NCBI GenBank assembly: GCA_964035795.1
Contig: OZ038321.1
Location: 1,772,408-1,836,407 of the forward strand
Length of the DNA: 64,000 nt
Direction of reading: 5' to 3'
DNA from: Pterobdella sp. o SKG-2022
Taxonomy: Eukaryota; Annelida; Clitellata; Hirudinida; Piscicolidae
The position numbers and the translations under genes were made by a program. This document shows, piece by piece, positions 26,551 to 45,193 of this stretch. The notes beneath the pieces are model-generated. The model did not search any database. It was not told where the DNA came from and saw only the letters and a program-made list of their open reading frames with translations. The first letter of the stretch is position 1. Every line of letters begins with the position of its first letter.

Positions 26551-28444
26551 TTAGTATTTTTATTATTATTGATGGAATAATTTATAAATATTTGTATTGT
26601 TATTTCGCTGTAAATTTAGAACTTATTAGCGTATAAAAGTTCTTATTCTTCGAGTCAGTTTATTATTTTTATTTTGATATTATTTTGATTATTAGGCCCA
26701 TAAGCTTATATTATCATGATTATTACAATTATTATTAATATTCTTTTCAATATTATTATTAATCTTTTAAAACCATTTTTATTATTATTTTTACTATTTC
26801 TATTATTATTATTGACCTTATTGAAGTCAAAGACGTCAAAGATGTATGAGGCAAACTTGGTGGAGTCTCCCATGGGGAAAAAGTGATTGTATATGCGGAA
26901 AAATTCCTGAGTGGTGGTAATAATAAGAATAATAAAAATAACAACAATAAAAACAATAATACTAATAACAAGAAAAAAAGGCCGGTAATAACAATAATAA
27001 TTTGTTGAATGTGTGAAAGAAATCTTGAATGGTGATGATGATGATGATAATGGAAATATATAAAAAATAATTCTTATAATATTGCTGATAACAACAATGA
27101 TTTATTCTCAAATGGTTTTGATGGGAAGTTGAGAAGCACCTTCCCACGACTAGGGTGCTCGGGGTGGAAAAAATAAATTTTTAAAATATCATTATATAAT
27201 TTTTTGCACATAATTTTTTTAATTAATTAAAATCTTATGTTATTATTAGTATATTTATTATTATTATTATTATTTATATTTATTATTTATTATCTTATTA
27301 ATTAATCAGACATTATACTATTATTAGTATATTTATTATTATTATTATAAAGTATTGAAACCTAAGAGTGTCCTAAATCAAACACAAAGTGTTTATTAAT
27401 CTAAAAAAACTATAAAAAATATAAATTATAAATAAAATAATAAGGGAGAACAAAAAAAAAACTGTTATCCTTATAGGAAACAGATATAAACTTTTGAACC
27501 TCTTTTTTGAGGATTCCACCGGGACATTCTGCCATGAAATCTTTGTACCTGTGAAGAAAGAAAAAAACAGTATAAATTAATCGATTTTTCAAAGACATCT
27601 TTTTTATGCTAAGGCTATACTTATCGAAAATTATAGTTTTTATTTTAAATAAATGTATGAATCCTCAATCGATGTTTTTAAAGTTTAATTAATCAATAAA
27701 AAATCAATCAATTGTATATTGATTGATAATTATTATCAACGAATTTTATCAGTGTGATGTTTAGTAGTTTCCAAAGAATTCTTTTCTAAATTATATATAT
27801 ATATATATATATTTTTATTTATGTTATATTAAGTATTTTATATATTTTGAACTTTATGATAAGAACAGCCCCTATGAATAGTTAATTATTTATTTGTTAA
27901 ATATCAATTGTTTTATATATTGTGTACTTTATGGCAATGAACATTCATTTTGTAATGGCTAGAACAATATTGAGTTTGAGACTATTTAATTTTAGTGTGT
28001 TGGTCATTAGATAGCACAATATTACCCTTTTTATATTCCATCATGCTTTAATACTATAGTTTGAGAGTTAATTGATTGTTAAATCTAATGATGATTTAAC
28101 TAGATGCCTGAATGAAAAACTATGCTATTAAATGCAGCACAATAATTCAATTATTTGTTTTATAATTAGTTGAAAAATTTAAATTTTCTCACCATTGGGT
28201 AATTTCATGCTTTTTGACTGTGAAATTCAAGTCATAAATTGTTATGAAACTTTTTTATTCGGTTTATAGAAGTGACTTTGATTTAAAAATACTAATATAC
28301 AATGAATTATTGATAAAAATTTCAAAAAAAATTTTTATCGAAACTTAAGAAAAAAGATTAAAAAACATTCGAAAGCTTACAATGTGTCAAAGACTTCAAC
28401 TCTCTCAAATCATTTTTGTTCAATTTCGTATTTCCACTGCCCAT
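25050..28444 (-). CDS. NCS1: Neuronal calcium sensor 1 / frequenin, complete, 8 exons
   Basis: Exons in gene order: 28444-28381, 28217-28193, 27548-27500, 26906-26817, 26513-26435, 26197-26112, 25700-25620, 25151-25050 (TGA). All phases agree and give 191 aa; human NCS-1 has 190. NCS-1 is an N-myristoylated EF-hand sensor that acts in synaptic release and on PI4KIII-beta at the Golgi. The N-terminus MGSGNTKL fits a myristoylation signal. EF1 is the usual degenerate Cys-Pro form (AECPGG, 36-41). EF3 (Asp109-Glu120, [12 protein letters not shown]) and EF4 (Asp157-Glu168, [12 protein letters not shown]) are canonical and fall at the human residue numbers. EF2 (73-84) reads [12 protein letters not shown], with Ala where the fifth-position Ca ligand is normally Asp. 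NTPEKRV in exon 7 favours NCS-1 over hippocalcin or recoverin. The C-terminus (SVHLSDLN) differs from the usual SLYDGLV. Exon 2 is a 25-nt microexon. Confidence 0.94.
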
Positions 28445-28768
28445 TTTTCAAAATCATTATATTATTTAATTTCTAATTTTAAAACATAACTTTGATAAAG
28501 CAGAGTTTACCGATAAAATGATATATGTGGGTAGAATCTAACTTGAATTGAAAAGTAAAGTTATAGCGAGGAATGTGAAAAAATATTAAGATGTGAAACA
28601 AAATAAACTTTGGAATAAATATTATATTGATGTTTGTCAAAAAGAAGTTTTTCATATATAAATATAACAAAGTTCACTTTTAGGCTAACATAAAATTGAT
28701 CACAAGTTCTTTTAGTTTTTCTTAAAAATTTGTATTAAGTTTATTTAAGTATTTTTTAATATTCAATT
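28445..28768. promoter_or_regulatory. Shared head-to-head intergenic region of NCS-1 and Rab11
   Basis: Only 324 bp separate the NCS-1 start codon (minus strand) from the Rab11 start codon (plus strand), so both promoters and both 5' UTRs must lie here unless there are upstream untranslated exons. No strong TATA box or CpG island is visible. The segment is A+T-rich and free of the microsatellites that fill other gaps. Confidence 0.55.
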
Positions 28769-31493
<2,725 letters not shown>

Positions 31494-32079
31494 GACATGG
31501 GGCGATGATGAGGATGATGATGGTGATGATGATAATGACTATGGTGGTGATGATAATGATGATGGTGGTGGTGATGATTTTATTTTTTGAGATTTAGCTT
31601 GCATTATTAACGTTCACTTGTTGGTTTTTATTACTTTCAAATTTTTTTACATTATTTTTTGTTGTTTTTTTTTTCAACTTTTCTCTTTTACTTTCATTAA
31701 TAGTATAATTTTCAAACACTTCATCTTACTTATATAATTGATAATATGGACTTCAATGTAATATTGACTTTTCTTTGGCCAGCAGGCATAATAATGCAAA
31801 AATATGATATCAATTATTTGTTTTGTTGAGTTAGTGATCTTCTGCAACTGAAGATGATGTTGGGGGTCATGATGATGATGGTGGTGATGATGATATTCTT
31901 ATTCATAATAAAAATGATTCTTATATTTTTTGGTATTTTCATAGAATCGTAATTTTAACTCATATTTTTATTATTTGATATCACTAAATAATATTTATAA
32001 TGAAATTTATATTATTTCTAATATTTTAATATCACTCAGTTCTGCTATTAATAGTTGTATTAATCATGTTACGTTGCTG

Positions 32080-32450
32080 TTATATAATATCATTTTATTA
32101 TGTTATATAATAACTTTTAGTCATACACTATGTTATATAATCACTGTTAGTTATATACTATGTTATATAAACTGTTTTATAAACACTTTTAGTTATATAC
32201 TATGTTATATAAACTGTTATAAATCATTTTATATATGCTGTTATACACTAGGTTATATGAACTGTTATATAAACACTATTAGTTATATACTGTGTTATAG
32301 AAACTGTTATATACTATGTTATATAAACTTTTATATACTATGCTATATAAAATGTTATATAAACTGTTATATACTAAGATATAAACTGTTATTTTTATCA
32401 TATTATGTTTACAGTTATTTATATACTGTTAGTTAAATACTATGTTCTAT
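32080..32450. repeat. TATGTTATATAAACTGTTATA minisatellite
   Basis: Degenerate units of about 25-40 nt built on ACTATGTTATATAA and ACTGTTATA. An open frame over it is an artefact of the repeat. Confidence 0.75.
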
Positions 32451-32523
32451 AGAAACATACCGCATCTTAAAGTTTGTATCATTATGTTTTCTATATTGTT
32501 ATAATGGTAACAATTAAAAAAGA

Positions 32524-32623
<100 letters not shown>

Positions 32624-32864
32624 CAAACCAGCTATTTTCTATTGGTTATAAATGGTTACTATTAATTAATACGGTTAATACGGTTTGCTATTGGTTAATA
32701 TTGTTTGCTTCTGCTTCAACTGTTTTCTATTGGTTAATATTGTTAGCTATGTTATACCATTAAATATCCAATTTACATAACTAAAACTGTTACTTTTGTA
32801 TTCATACTGCACACCTATTACCATAAGCTTCATATAATTATGACGTAACTATTAGTATGTACTT

Positions 32865-32985
32865 TGTTTTCATATGACGTACTTTTGCTGTTATTTTTAT
32901 ATACATATGACGTAGTATTGCTGTTATTTTTAAATACATATGACGTAATATTGCTTTTATATTTAAATACCTATGACGTCAATAT
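32865..32985. repeat. Minisatellite of about 34-40 nt carrying TGACGT in each unit
   Basis: Four units share CATATGACGTA ... TTGCTGTTATTTTTA. The last holds a full CRE palindrome TGACGTCA (about 32974-32981). Another TGACGTAA follows near 33093. Confidence 0.75.
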
Positions 32986-33382
32986 TATTATTTCATGTCA
33001 ATATTATATTAGTATTATTGATGTATCTTTATGCACATGGCATGAATATAAGTGTTATATTGAACTAATAATAATTAAATTTTTATACGAATGACGTAAG
33101 CGATATTATTATATTCTATTGATATTGTATTGTATCCTTTTAAATACATCATAAGTACCTTGTATTTCAATAATTGTTTTCAAGTATCTTGTAATTTATT
33201 AAAATAAATACCTTTGTATATTATATTTGCTTAGGTACAATATGACTAATAATTTTATTTTGTATTGATATTGTATCATTATTATATTGCACTGTATTAG
33301 TATTGTGTTCATACATACATACTCCTAACGTTAATAGTTATTTATTTATTATAAGGTACGTAAAATCAAAAGCTCTTTGAAT

Positions 33383-33561
33383 GTCGGCCCGCATAGCTCA
33401 GTCGGCCCGCGTAGTTCAGCTGGTAGAGCGGTAGACTAGTCATCTAAAATAACCGGGCTCAATCCCGCGCGGGCCGAAAATTATACACACAAGGAGTAGC
33501 GCCCTGTGAAACATCTGTTGAGCTAACAAAATCCCAATATGGGGCGACTGAAAGTCGATCT
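33383..33561 (+). repeat. SINE-B, full-length copy with tRNA-like head
   Basis: The head GGCCCGCGTAGTTCAGCTGG ... CCGGGCTCAATCCCGC, with matching 7-nt acceptor arms GGCCCGC and GCGGGCC, is followed by the body GGAGTAGCGCCCTGTGAAAC. The 5' end is partly duplicated (GTCGGCCCGC twice). The fused body and the family of copies argue against a functional tRNA. Confidence 0.85.
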
Positions 33562-33587
33562 AAAGAAAAATAGTATTTCACCATTAA

Positions 33588-33661
33588 AAAGTACGAAGCT
33601 TTCCGTTAACAGTGTAACCCTTCCAAGCATGTCACACTGTTAACGGAAAGCTTCGTACTTT
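33588..33661. repeat. Perfect 28-bp inverted repeat with 18-nt loop
   Basis: The arms 33588-33615 and 33634-33661 (AAAGTACGAAGCTTTCCGTT...) are exact reverse complements. The hairpin lies 26 nt after a SINE-B. It could be a miniature inverted-repeat element or a small-RNA hairpin. No clear target duplication flanks it. Confidence 0.9.
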
Positions 33662-33796
33662 ATAATGAAAACTAAGTCTTTTTTTTATTTAGTGCTTTTT
33701 TGCTTTGACTTTATGAAGATTATATATAATCCATTTATATAAGTATTTATTTATGCTGTATGTTCGCTTAGCCATTTTAAAATGGTGGGCTTGTAG

Positions 33797-33935
33797 ATGA
33801 TGGGGGTTGTGAGAGTGGTGATGATGATGATGATGGTGTTGGTAATAATGATGATGATGATGGTGTTGGTAATAATGATGATGACGATGGTGTTGGTAAT
33901 AATGATGATGATGATAATGATATTCATAATGATGA
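33797..33935. repeat. GATGATGATGGTGTTGGTAAT minisatellite
   Basis: About four units of 24-30 nt of GAT triplets plus GGTGTTGGTAATAAT. Confidence 0.8.
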
Positions 33936-34279
33936 TGATCACATGCAAAACTTCAGTATTAAAACGAGATTCAAATATTAAAACATAGCCACTAACTTGC
34001 GTTTAACCGCTTCAGTCCCTTGCATTTCACATTGTTTTCCATGGTTGGCGCCTTTTTTTTCTATTTTTTTTCAACTATATTTTTTGTTTTTTTATATTTC
34101 TTTTTTTTATTTTTTTTAGATTTTATTTTTATTTGAAATTTTTTTCCAGCATTACCCCATGTCATGTAAGCCTTTTTTTATTTTTTTTTTATTCTTCAGA
34201 AAGCATTTTATATTTTTTTTATATATCTCAAAAATTTTAGATAATTCGTTCATAACTGATCTGTCAAAATTACACTGTT

Positions 34280-34350
34280 ATAGTATCACTAACCCAGACT
34301 GGCTGTTTTCAACCCCAATTTCTGAGGCGTGTACAGCAGTATGAGCTGAT
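34280..34350 (-). repeat. SINE-A fragment, diverged
   Basis: CCAGACTGGCTGTTTTCAAC and GTGTACAGCAGT match the SINE-A body with several changes. Confidence 0.65.
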
Positions 34351-36199
34351 ATAATTAATAATAATATTTTCACTTTTTTTTTGAATGTTTTTCACATTAA
34401 AAATCATGCCTTGAAACTTGCTAATTCTTTTTTTCTTTTTCTTTATTATATTATTAATTTTATTATTCTTTTTTTATATTAATTTCATTATTTTTTTTTT
34501 TTATTAATTTCATTATTATTATTTTTTTTTTATTATCGATTGAATCAAGTATAAAGCTTTCACACGACGATGTTGATGATATCTTTCAGAATGTCATCTT
34601 TTATGTTTTCGGCCAAAATAACAGCATTAAAATATGGTTTCGAATTTCAAAGTAAAAAAAGATAACAAAAAACTTTGATTGAAAAAATAAATGCGTTTCT
34701 AAAATAAATTTAAAATTAAATTGTGTGAAAAACTAATGATCAAATCAATGACGAGTATGATTATATTGGCATCAACTCCAGGAGTTTTTACACCACTGAG
34801 TATTATGAACTTTGAATGCAATGTAACTAAATGCCATGTTATGTAATGTAACTTTTCATGGATAATACCATAAAATAATAATAATATCAATGATAAAATA
34901 TTGATAATAACTAAATTTGATGTGATAAAGTTCTATAATAATGTTTCCAAACCATAAGTAACTTGTCTAAGAGAAATATAACTTCTATAAAAACTCATAT
35001 AAACAATTTTGCATCAAAGCGCTTTGTGGATAAAAAATTTTGTGGATAATTTCTATTAAACTTTTTCACCTATGTTTTTATAGTAACATAAAACCGTTTC
35101 TTAATTTCGGAATAATATACTAACAATTTCCAACAAAGTTTATCGAAAATTTTAGTTTCTTTTTGAAAAATGAATGTATCTCACAATTTTTTCATTTTAC
35201 AAAAAAATATTAAGAAAAACAAGTGGACAGGCACGCAGGTAACACTAAAAGAAGGAATATTATTGATTGACTTTTTAAACATATCATTGTTTCAAAGCCC
35301 AAAAAAAAATATTTTTCATTGAAAAACTCATTTATTTATTTTCATCATCGAAGATTTTTGGATAGATAACTGAAGCAATTTTTAAAAAACTTCAGTTTTC
35401 CGGAATTTTCAAAAACTCGGGTAATACCAGTTCTCAACTCTTTGGATTTTTTAAATCGTTGTTGTATTTATTGTCTTTTTTTACATTATAAAATTTTCAT
35501 TATTTAGCTTTTTATTATTAGATTTCATAATGATTTGTTTTTTTTTTAGTGTTAAATTATTTAATTTTTTTGGTATTTTTTTATATTCATTTTAAATATT
35601 ATTCATTCTATTTTTTTTTTTGTTTATTAAGTTATACTATACTATGTAATATTTTCTCTTAAAACACAATTGAATTCATACTAAATGTGCTTACAATCGT
35701 GCGTACGTGAGAACAGCATAATCACACGACATTTGACCTAATAACCGGATTTCATGGTGGAAGGGATGCACACAAAAAAATATTAAATTCTTATTGGTTG
35801 GTGATTTTGTGTGTTTGTGTTTTTGTTTGTTTGTTTGTTTGTTATTTTTTTAATTGCTTGTTTGTTTTAAATATTAATTTTTTTAAATAAATTAAATTTT
35901 TAAAAAGTTAAAATTCGAGAATAAAATAAATAACGTATAAATTCATTTTATTCTTTTTGAAGAGAAAAAACGATTTAAACATTAATGTGGGTTAGAAAAA
36001 TGGAATATAAAAAAATCAATAAAGAGAAGTTAACAGATATACATCAGAAAAATGTTAAAATATCAGAATAAATTAAACAAAAAATACTTCAAAATTGAGC
36101 AATTCTCAAATAAATAAAGTTAATTTTTATGAATAGTTAATTGAAAATCGAAAACTGATAAATTTTATGCAGTTCAATTTTAGCACTATAATATCAGAA

Positions 36200-36509
<310 letters not shown>

Positions 36510-36627
36510 CAGATGAAAACATCAATAGCAATACATGGTACAGATAGTGAAGTTAATCTCATTATCTTTAAAATGCCCGTGTGAGTAACCATTATGAATA
36601 AAAAACTAATTTTTTTTATTATATATA

Positions 36628-36850
36628 TTTTCATCATCATCATCACCAACACCCCCATCATCATCACCAACACCCCCATCATCACCCCCATCATCATCAT
36701 CACCAACACCCCCATCATCATCATCACCGACACCCCCATCATCATCACTATCATCACCCCCATCATCTTCATCATCAACACCCCCATCATCACCCCCATC
36801 ATCTTCATCACTAACACCCCCATCATCTTCATTCTCCTCATCAGCATCAT
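36628..36850. repeat. ATC/CCCCATCATCACCAAC array
   Basis: ATC triplets mixed with CACCCCCATC units, adjoining repeat R1 copy 2. Confidence 0.8.
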
Positions 36851-36877
36851 TGGGATGAAATTTTCTAACTTTCAACC

Positions 36878-37066
36878 AAGAGTGTCGAAAAGGTTCTAAA
36901 CCATGTCAGCTTCCAACCACAAAGCATTTCGAGAATTCATCCATCATTTTTATCGCTGCTCACCAAAAGTCACAAACAACTCGAGGCTACAAGTTTTTTT
37001 CGGTAATCGCTCCAAGAAGTGTCGGAAGAGTCTTTGGAAGTTGGCGCTCAACAGCAACAACAACAA
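36878..37066 (+). repeat. Dispersed repeat R1, copy 2 (CAACAA tail)
   Basis: Near-identical to 4389-4572 over GGTTCTAAACCA ... CTTCCAACCACAAAGCATTT and on to the CAA tail. Confidence 0.75.
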
Positions 37067-37129
37067 CAACCATCACCGTGATCATCATCATCATGTTTAT
37101 TTTTCTACCTACTTATCTATCTACCTTCG

Positions 37130-40068
<2,939 letters not shown>

Positions 40069-40248
40069 TTCTCAGCTTTTATTAAATAATTTCTTATTTA
40101 TTTAAATACTGTTAATAGAAGCGCAATTTTTCATTAAAAAAAACAAAAAAATGACTATTCTTAAAAAATAATTTTTCTCCGATGCAATACCGTTTTTCTA
40201 AAGTTCAAAAACTTTATTAAATATAAATAAAAAAATACAGCCGATAGA

Positions 40249-40300
40249 TTTATATATAAATAGCCAACCAATAGAAAGCCTTCTTCGCACAAGCTCCGCC
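40249..40300 (-). promoter_or_regulatory. Promoter candidate of the Fer3-like gene (inverted CCAAT plus TATA)
   Basis: On the gene strand, reading toward the ORF, there is a GC-richer patch (GGCGGAGCTTG), an ATTGG box (plus-strand CCAAT near 40267-40272), then TATTTATATATAAATC at about 40249-40264. This lies about 185 nt upstream of the start Met. The order and spacing of CCAAT then TATA is plausible for a core promoter. Confidence 0.4.
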
Positions 40301-40902
40301 TTCTTTAATTTTGCAGGATTAAAAATAGATGACAAAATAAAAAAATTAATATAAAAAAATGCCATCACTCAAAAAAAAAATTTTAACTTGTGCCTAGCTG
40401 TATCAGTGTAAGTCTATTTTTAGTTTTCTATTGTTTCTTTTTTTTGTGTTTTTGTTTAAGCCTTTTTTATGTGATCATAGTATTTTTTACGTATTTATAA
40501 ATGTTTGTATGTGAGTTTGAGCGTGATATCTGTGTTTATGTGTGTTTGCTTATGTATGTGTGATTTTTTGTGTATGTATGTGCTTTTGTGAATATATTTT
40601 ATTGTTACGTTTGTGTGCGTGTGTTTGTTTTTAAGCAATTATTTTCATGTATGTGTAAAAGTTTGTGTGTTTATGTATTTCTGTGCAGATGTGTTTCTCT
40701 GCATGTATACTAGGTTTTTTGTTTTTATAACGTTTTCCTGTTTATGTATTTGTTTGTATGTTTCGTTTGACTACATGATTTGGTTTAACTTTATGTTTTT
40801 GTATGTATGTGTCTGTATACATGTATGTAAGTGTGTATATGTTTTTGTACATATAAATATGCATGTGTGTATATTTTTTTGTACATGTATGTATTTTACC
40901 CA

Positions 40903-41995
40903 GATGAAGTCTTTAGCGGATGAGAATTTGGAAATCTCCTTCATTGATGAACTCCAGCACACCATAAAAATGGAGCCCAAGAAAAATACTTTGATTGTAC
41001 TTGGAGATTTTAACTCTAAGCTAGGAAAAACAAAAAAGATTTCAGTAGGAACATATGGTAGAGGAAGACAAAACAGTAATGGCACCTTTCTCAACAAACT
41101 CCTATCAGATAATAGGCTTATTGCTACAAACACATGTTTTAAGCACAAGGCTAAACATATCACAACTTGGGAAGGAACAAGAAAAATAGATAACAAGCTA
41201 ACCTCCATCTACAACACAATAGATTACGTTACAATACTTATCAAACACAAATGGAGATTACTATCTGAAAGATCCTTCAATGGCTTAAAAACACACTCAG
41301 ACCATAGGCTTGTTAAAACCCCCATTATGGCTACCAAAACATATCAAAGACGCACTATCACATCCCATAACAAAAAACAACATTTGAAAATTCAAGGTAA
41401 AACACACCAACTTGAATACAGGTTTAAAACGCACCAACTTGACTACAGGAATGAAACACGCCAACTCCTAACCCATAATGAGTTTCCCAACCATCGAAAT
41501 ACTTTGAATTCATTAAACAAAATCAAATTTGGCAAACAGAAAAATTAAGGATGTTCAACGCATGAATCGCGCCAATATTCCTTTACAAATGTGGCACATG
41601 GGCTTTGACTAAAACCATAGAAAATCGACTTCACTCATTTCATAGGCGTCTTCTCCACAGAATCATCGGTGTATTCTGGCCAGAAAAAATAAACAACAAA
41701 GATCTATATCTTGCTACAAAACAACAAGAATTGAGCCAGACTATAAGATTCAGAAGACTTACTTTACTAGGCCATATATTAGGACTTGATCTGAGCACTC
41801 CTGCCCAAAAAGCCATGGAGAAGTACTTCGACGCACCATACATACCCACTAGAGGACCAAAAACATCCTTGGCTTCAGTGCTAAAAAATGACCTTAAATG
41901 AATGGAAATCCCACTAAACAACATAAAAGACCTAGAAAAACTAAGAATGCTGGCAGCTGACAGAAAGATGTGGAAGAGGCAGATCAACAATTGAC
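40903..41995 (+). mobile_element. Non-LTR retrotransposon (LINE) with endonuclease and ORF2 C-terminus, reverse transcriptase core deleted
   Basis: 40903-41548 encodes an endonuclease/exonuclease/phosphatase-fold segment: LIVLGDFNSKLG, IDYVTI and SDHRLV motifs. From about 41585 a second frame gives WALTKTIENRLHSFHRRLLH and RFRRLTLLGHILGL, the segment that normally follows the reverse transcriptase. The whole polymerase core that should lie between is absent. An in-frame TGA at 41899-41901 and a shift near 41548 also break it. It is a dead remnant; the clade was not assigned. Confidence 0.8.
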
Positions 41996-42364
41996 TCTGA
42001 TACATTTTTTCGACTATAATTTGTTTCAAAATGAAAGTTTAATAATAATGTATGTACGTATGCATGTGTTTTCGTATGTGAAAATGTGTGTGCATGTATG
42101 TAACAGCTTGTATTGACGCGGGACTTTAATCAAGCTTCCACCGCTTATGAAGATAGTTTTATTAAAATATAAGTTAGCTTTATTATTAACCATTTTTTTG
42201 ATTTTTTTTAATTATTCTGAAAATTTTGAAAATTTAATTTTTATTTTATGTTATTAAAATCCAATTTTTTTTAGATCTCAGATTAGAACAAATCATGGTG
42301 AATTTTGAGAATTTGATAACCATCAAATTCAGCTAAAAGACATTCTGGTCTTCACCTCAGTTGC

Positions 42365-42623
<259 letters not shown>

Positions 42624-43080
42624 AGTTATTCACAAGTTAATAACTGATAATTATCGAAAAAAAGCGCTTCACAATACAAATGTATCAAGCCAAAGTAAAT
42701 TAACGTAAATTTCATGGAACTATTAAGAACAAAATTTCCAGTGTAACATTTTTAAGTTAATTTGATAATTATATTGATTTTTTATCGGAGCTGGCTTCCT
42801 GAAAAGGATCATTAGGTTCATGCTTTTCTATTATATATTTTTATCAAATATATATATTATTTTATGCATTATTTTACAATTATCAGTTGTTTTAATGATT
42901 ATTCTAACAAATAAATAAAACATATTTTTATTTTCAAGTATTTATAACTTTTTACATGAGTCTACTTTTAGTCTGTAAACAGTACGCCCAATATAACTGT
43001 GTAATTGTCACTTTGATATAATAAGTTTAATGTTGAATTTGTAACAAATAAAATGAATTGAACTTTTGAATTGATAAAAT

Positions 43081-45161
43081 ATGGCGCTTACGGCAAATTG
43101 GATTCTTTTGGGAGAATTCTATTACAGGTATTTAGAAAATTATTTATTTAAACACAAGAAATATTTTTCTTGCGATAACTAAAAATTTTTTGAGTGATTA
43201 TTATTGAACTATTTAAATGAAAAACACTCAAAATGTGTTGGCTTTCAATACAATAATGGTAGAGTTTTTTAAGCCTGAAACAAATATTCAACATGAAAAC
43301 TGTTTTCAAAGTTAACTGAATTTTTTGAAGCTTTTCCCAAGTCACAGAGCTGCTTAAAACTTAATTCAATTCTATCAAATGTTTTAAGAATTATTTTTTT
43401 CATTAAAACACCATTCAATAAAAGTCTTGAGAATTTTTTTTTGCTTACAATAAGTTTTCAGAAACTTTTCTAGTAACTAAAAATTTTTCATTTATTGAAA
43501 AAACAACTATTCAAGTTTTAGAAAAATTCACTTAAAAAACTAATACTTTAAAAAACCAGCCAAGTTTTTTAAACTTACTGGGACTTCCTTCAAGCCACCA
43601 AAAATCTTTTAAACCATCAACGAAACCATTAAAACCACCTTGAAACCGCTTAAAAAATACCATATAAAAAACTTCTAGTCTTACTGAAAAAATTGCTCCA
43701 AAAACTTAAATTTAACTGAAAAAACTATTTAAATAAACTAAACCTACTATCTTCATATAGAACACCAAACTCGCTTGAACACCTGTATTATCTGAACCAC
43801 TCTCATCAATCCTCACTGTCATCAATGCCACACCCTACCACCACCACTTTAACCAGCTCCCAACTATCACCACCCACCCCCAACTACCACCAGCCATTCT
43901 CCACCAACCTCCAACTACCACCACCCACATAGGAAATGTGACCTGTATCAATATCATTGGTCATTGTTGTCAGATGCCTCTCAATTCATTGGAGCTACTT
44001 ATGGAGGCCCTATTGGTTTGTATGGGTGTAATAAGGGGGCGTTTTTTTTTATTTTGATTATTATTGTTGTCATTATCAATATTATGATTGTTATCTCCAT
44101 TATCATTATGTCTTTTTCTTTATATTACAGCATCATTTTTAATATTTAAGACTTTTTATAAAAATTCATTTTTATTATTAGTATAAATTATTTTTTTATT
44201 AACACCACTAGTTTTATTAAGTTAAATTTATCACTAAACTAAACTTAAAACTAACAAAGAAAATTTTTTTTTCTTAAACTCTATAATGTTACTTATAATA
44301 ACAATGAAAGCCAGCATAGATTTTTGATAACATAGATCATATAACCATATATATTCTGACCTCCCAGCCCTGCTACACCCCATTCCCAATGCATCTCGAC
44401 CCACCATCTACATCTCAACTTGTGCTGGAGAGCAGATCGGCTGTATCAAGGTCGGTGGAAGAGGGAGAGGTTACAATGAAAATGAGCTTGAACTATAACT
44501 ATAAAATTTGAATTATATTCAAATTTAAGTATTCTATTTATTCTGGAAAAATTTTTTTTTGATCAGGCTCTCTAATCCCTGCAAACCACACCACTCTAAA
44601 CCCAAGCCACATGAGAAACTCCACCCTTATTACACTAAACTTTAATCAACACACACAAACCACACTTAACACACACCTTACCTTAACTCATATCCACAAC
44701 TATCAACACTTCCTACACCACAAAAATTCCCTCCACAGTGGAACAGTGGTAACCTGTTGGCACTTGATTGGTCGGTGAGGCAGGAACTCGTCTGCGTACA
44801 AGCAGACGCTAACATCCTTCTCTACGATCTCCATGGCAACTTTATCCGCTCCATCTCTGCTGGCAAGGTTTGGTAATGATATCATGGAGGAAAATAATAA
44901 GAAAGATAAACATAATAATAATAATAATAAATTAATGAAAAACAAAATAATCTTTATAATGTTAATTAAAGAAAATAAAATAATAATAGCTAGTATAATA
45001 ATAATATTAATAATAAAATTAATATTATTTTTTTTATTTTTATTGTAAAATGAAAGAGATTTTAGATACATATATTTTTTCAAAAACAAAAATTTTCGAC
45101 AAATTCAACTTTGTCACAATTCATTAATAAAAAAAGATACGTAAGATGTCTCTAAAAAATC

Positions 45162-45193
<32 letters not shown>

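Noticed and set aside
33383..33476. Functional tRNA gene
   Set aside because: The tRNA-like head is fused to a SINE body shared with other copies and has irregular spacing before the D arm.
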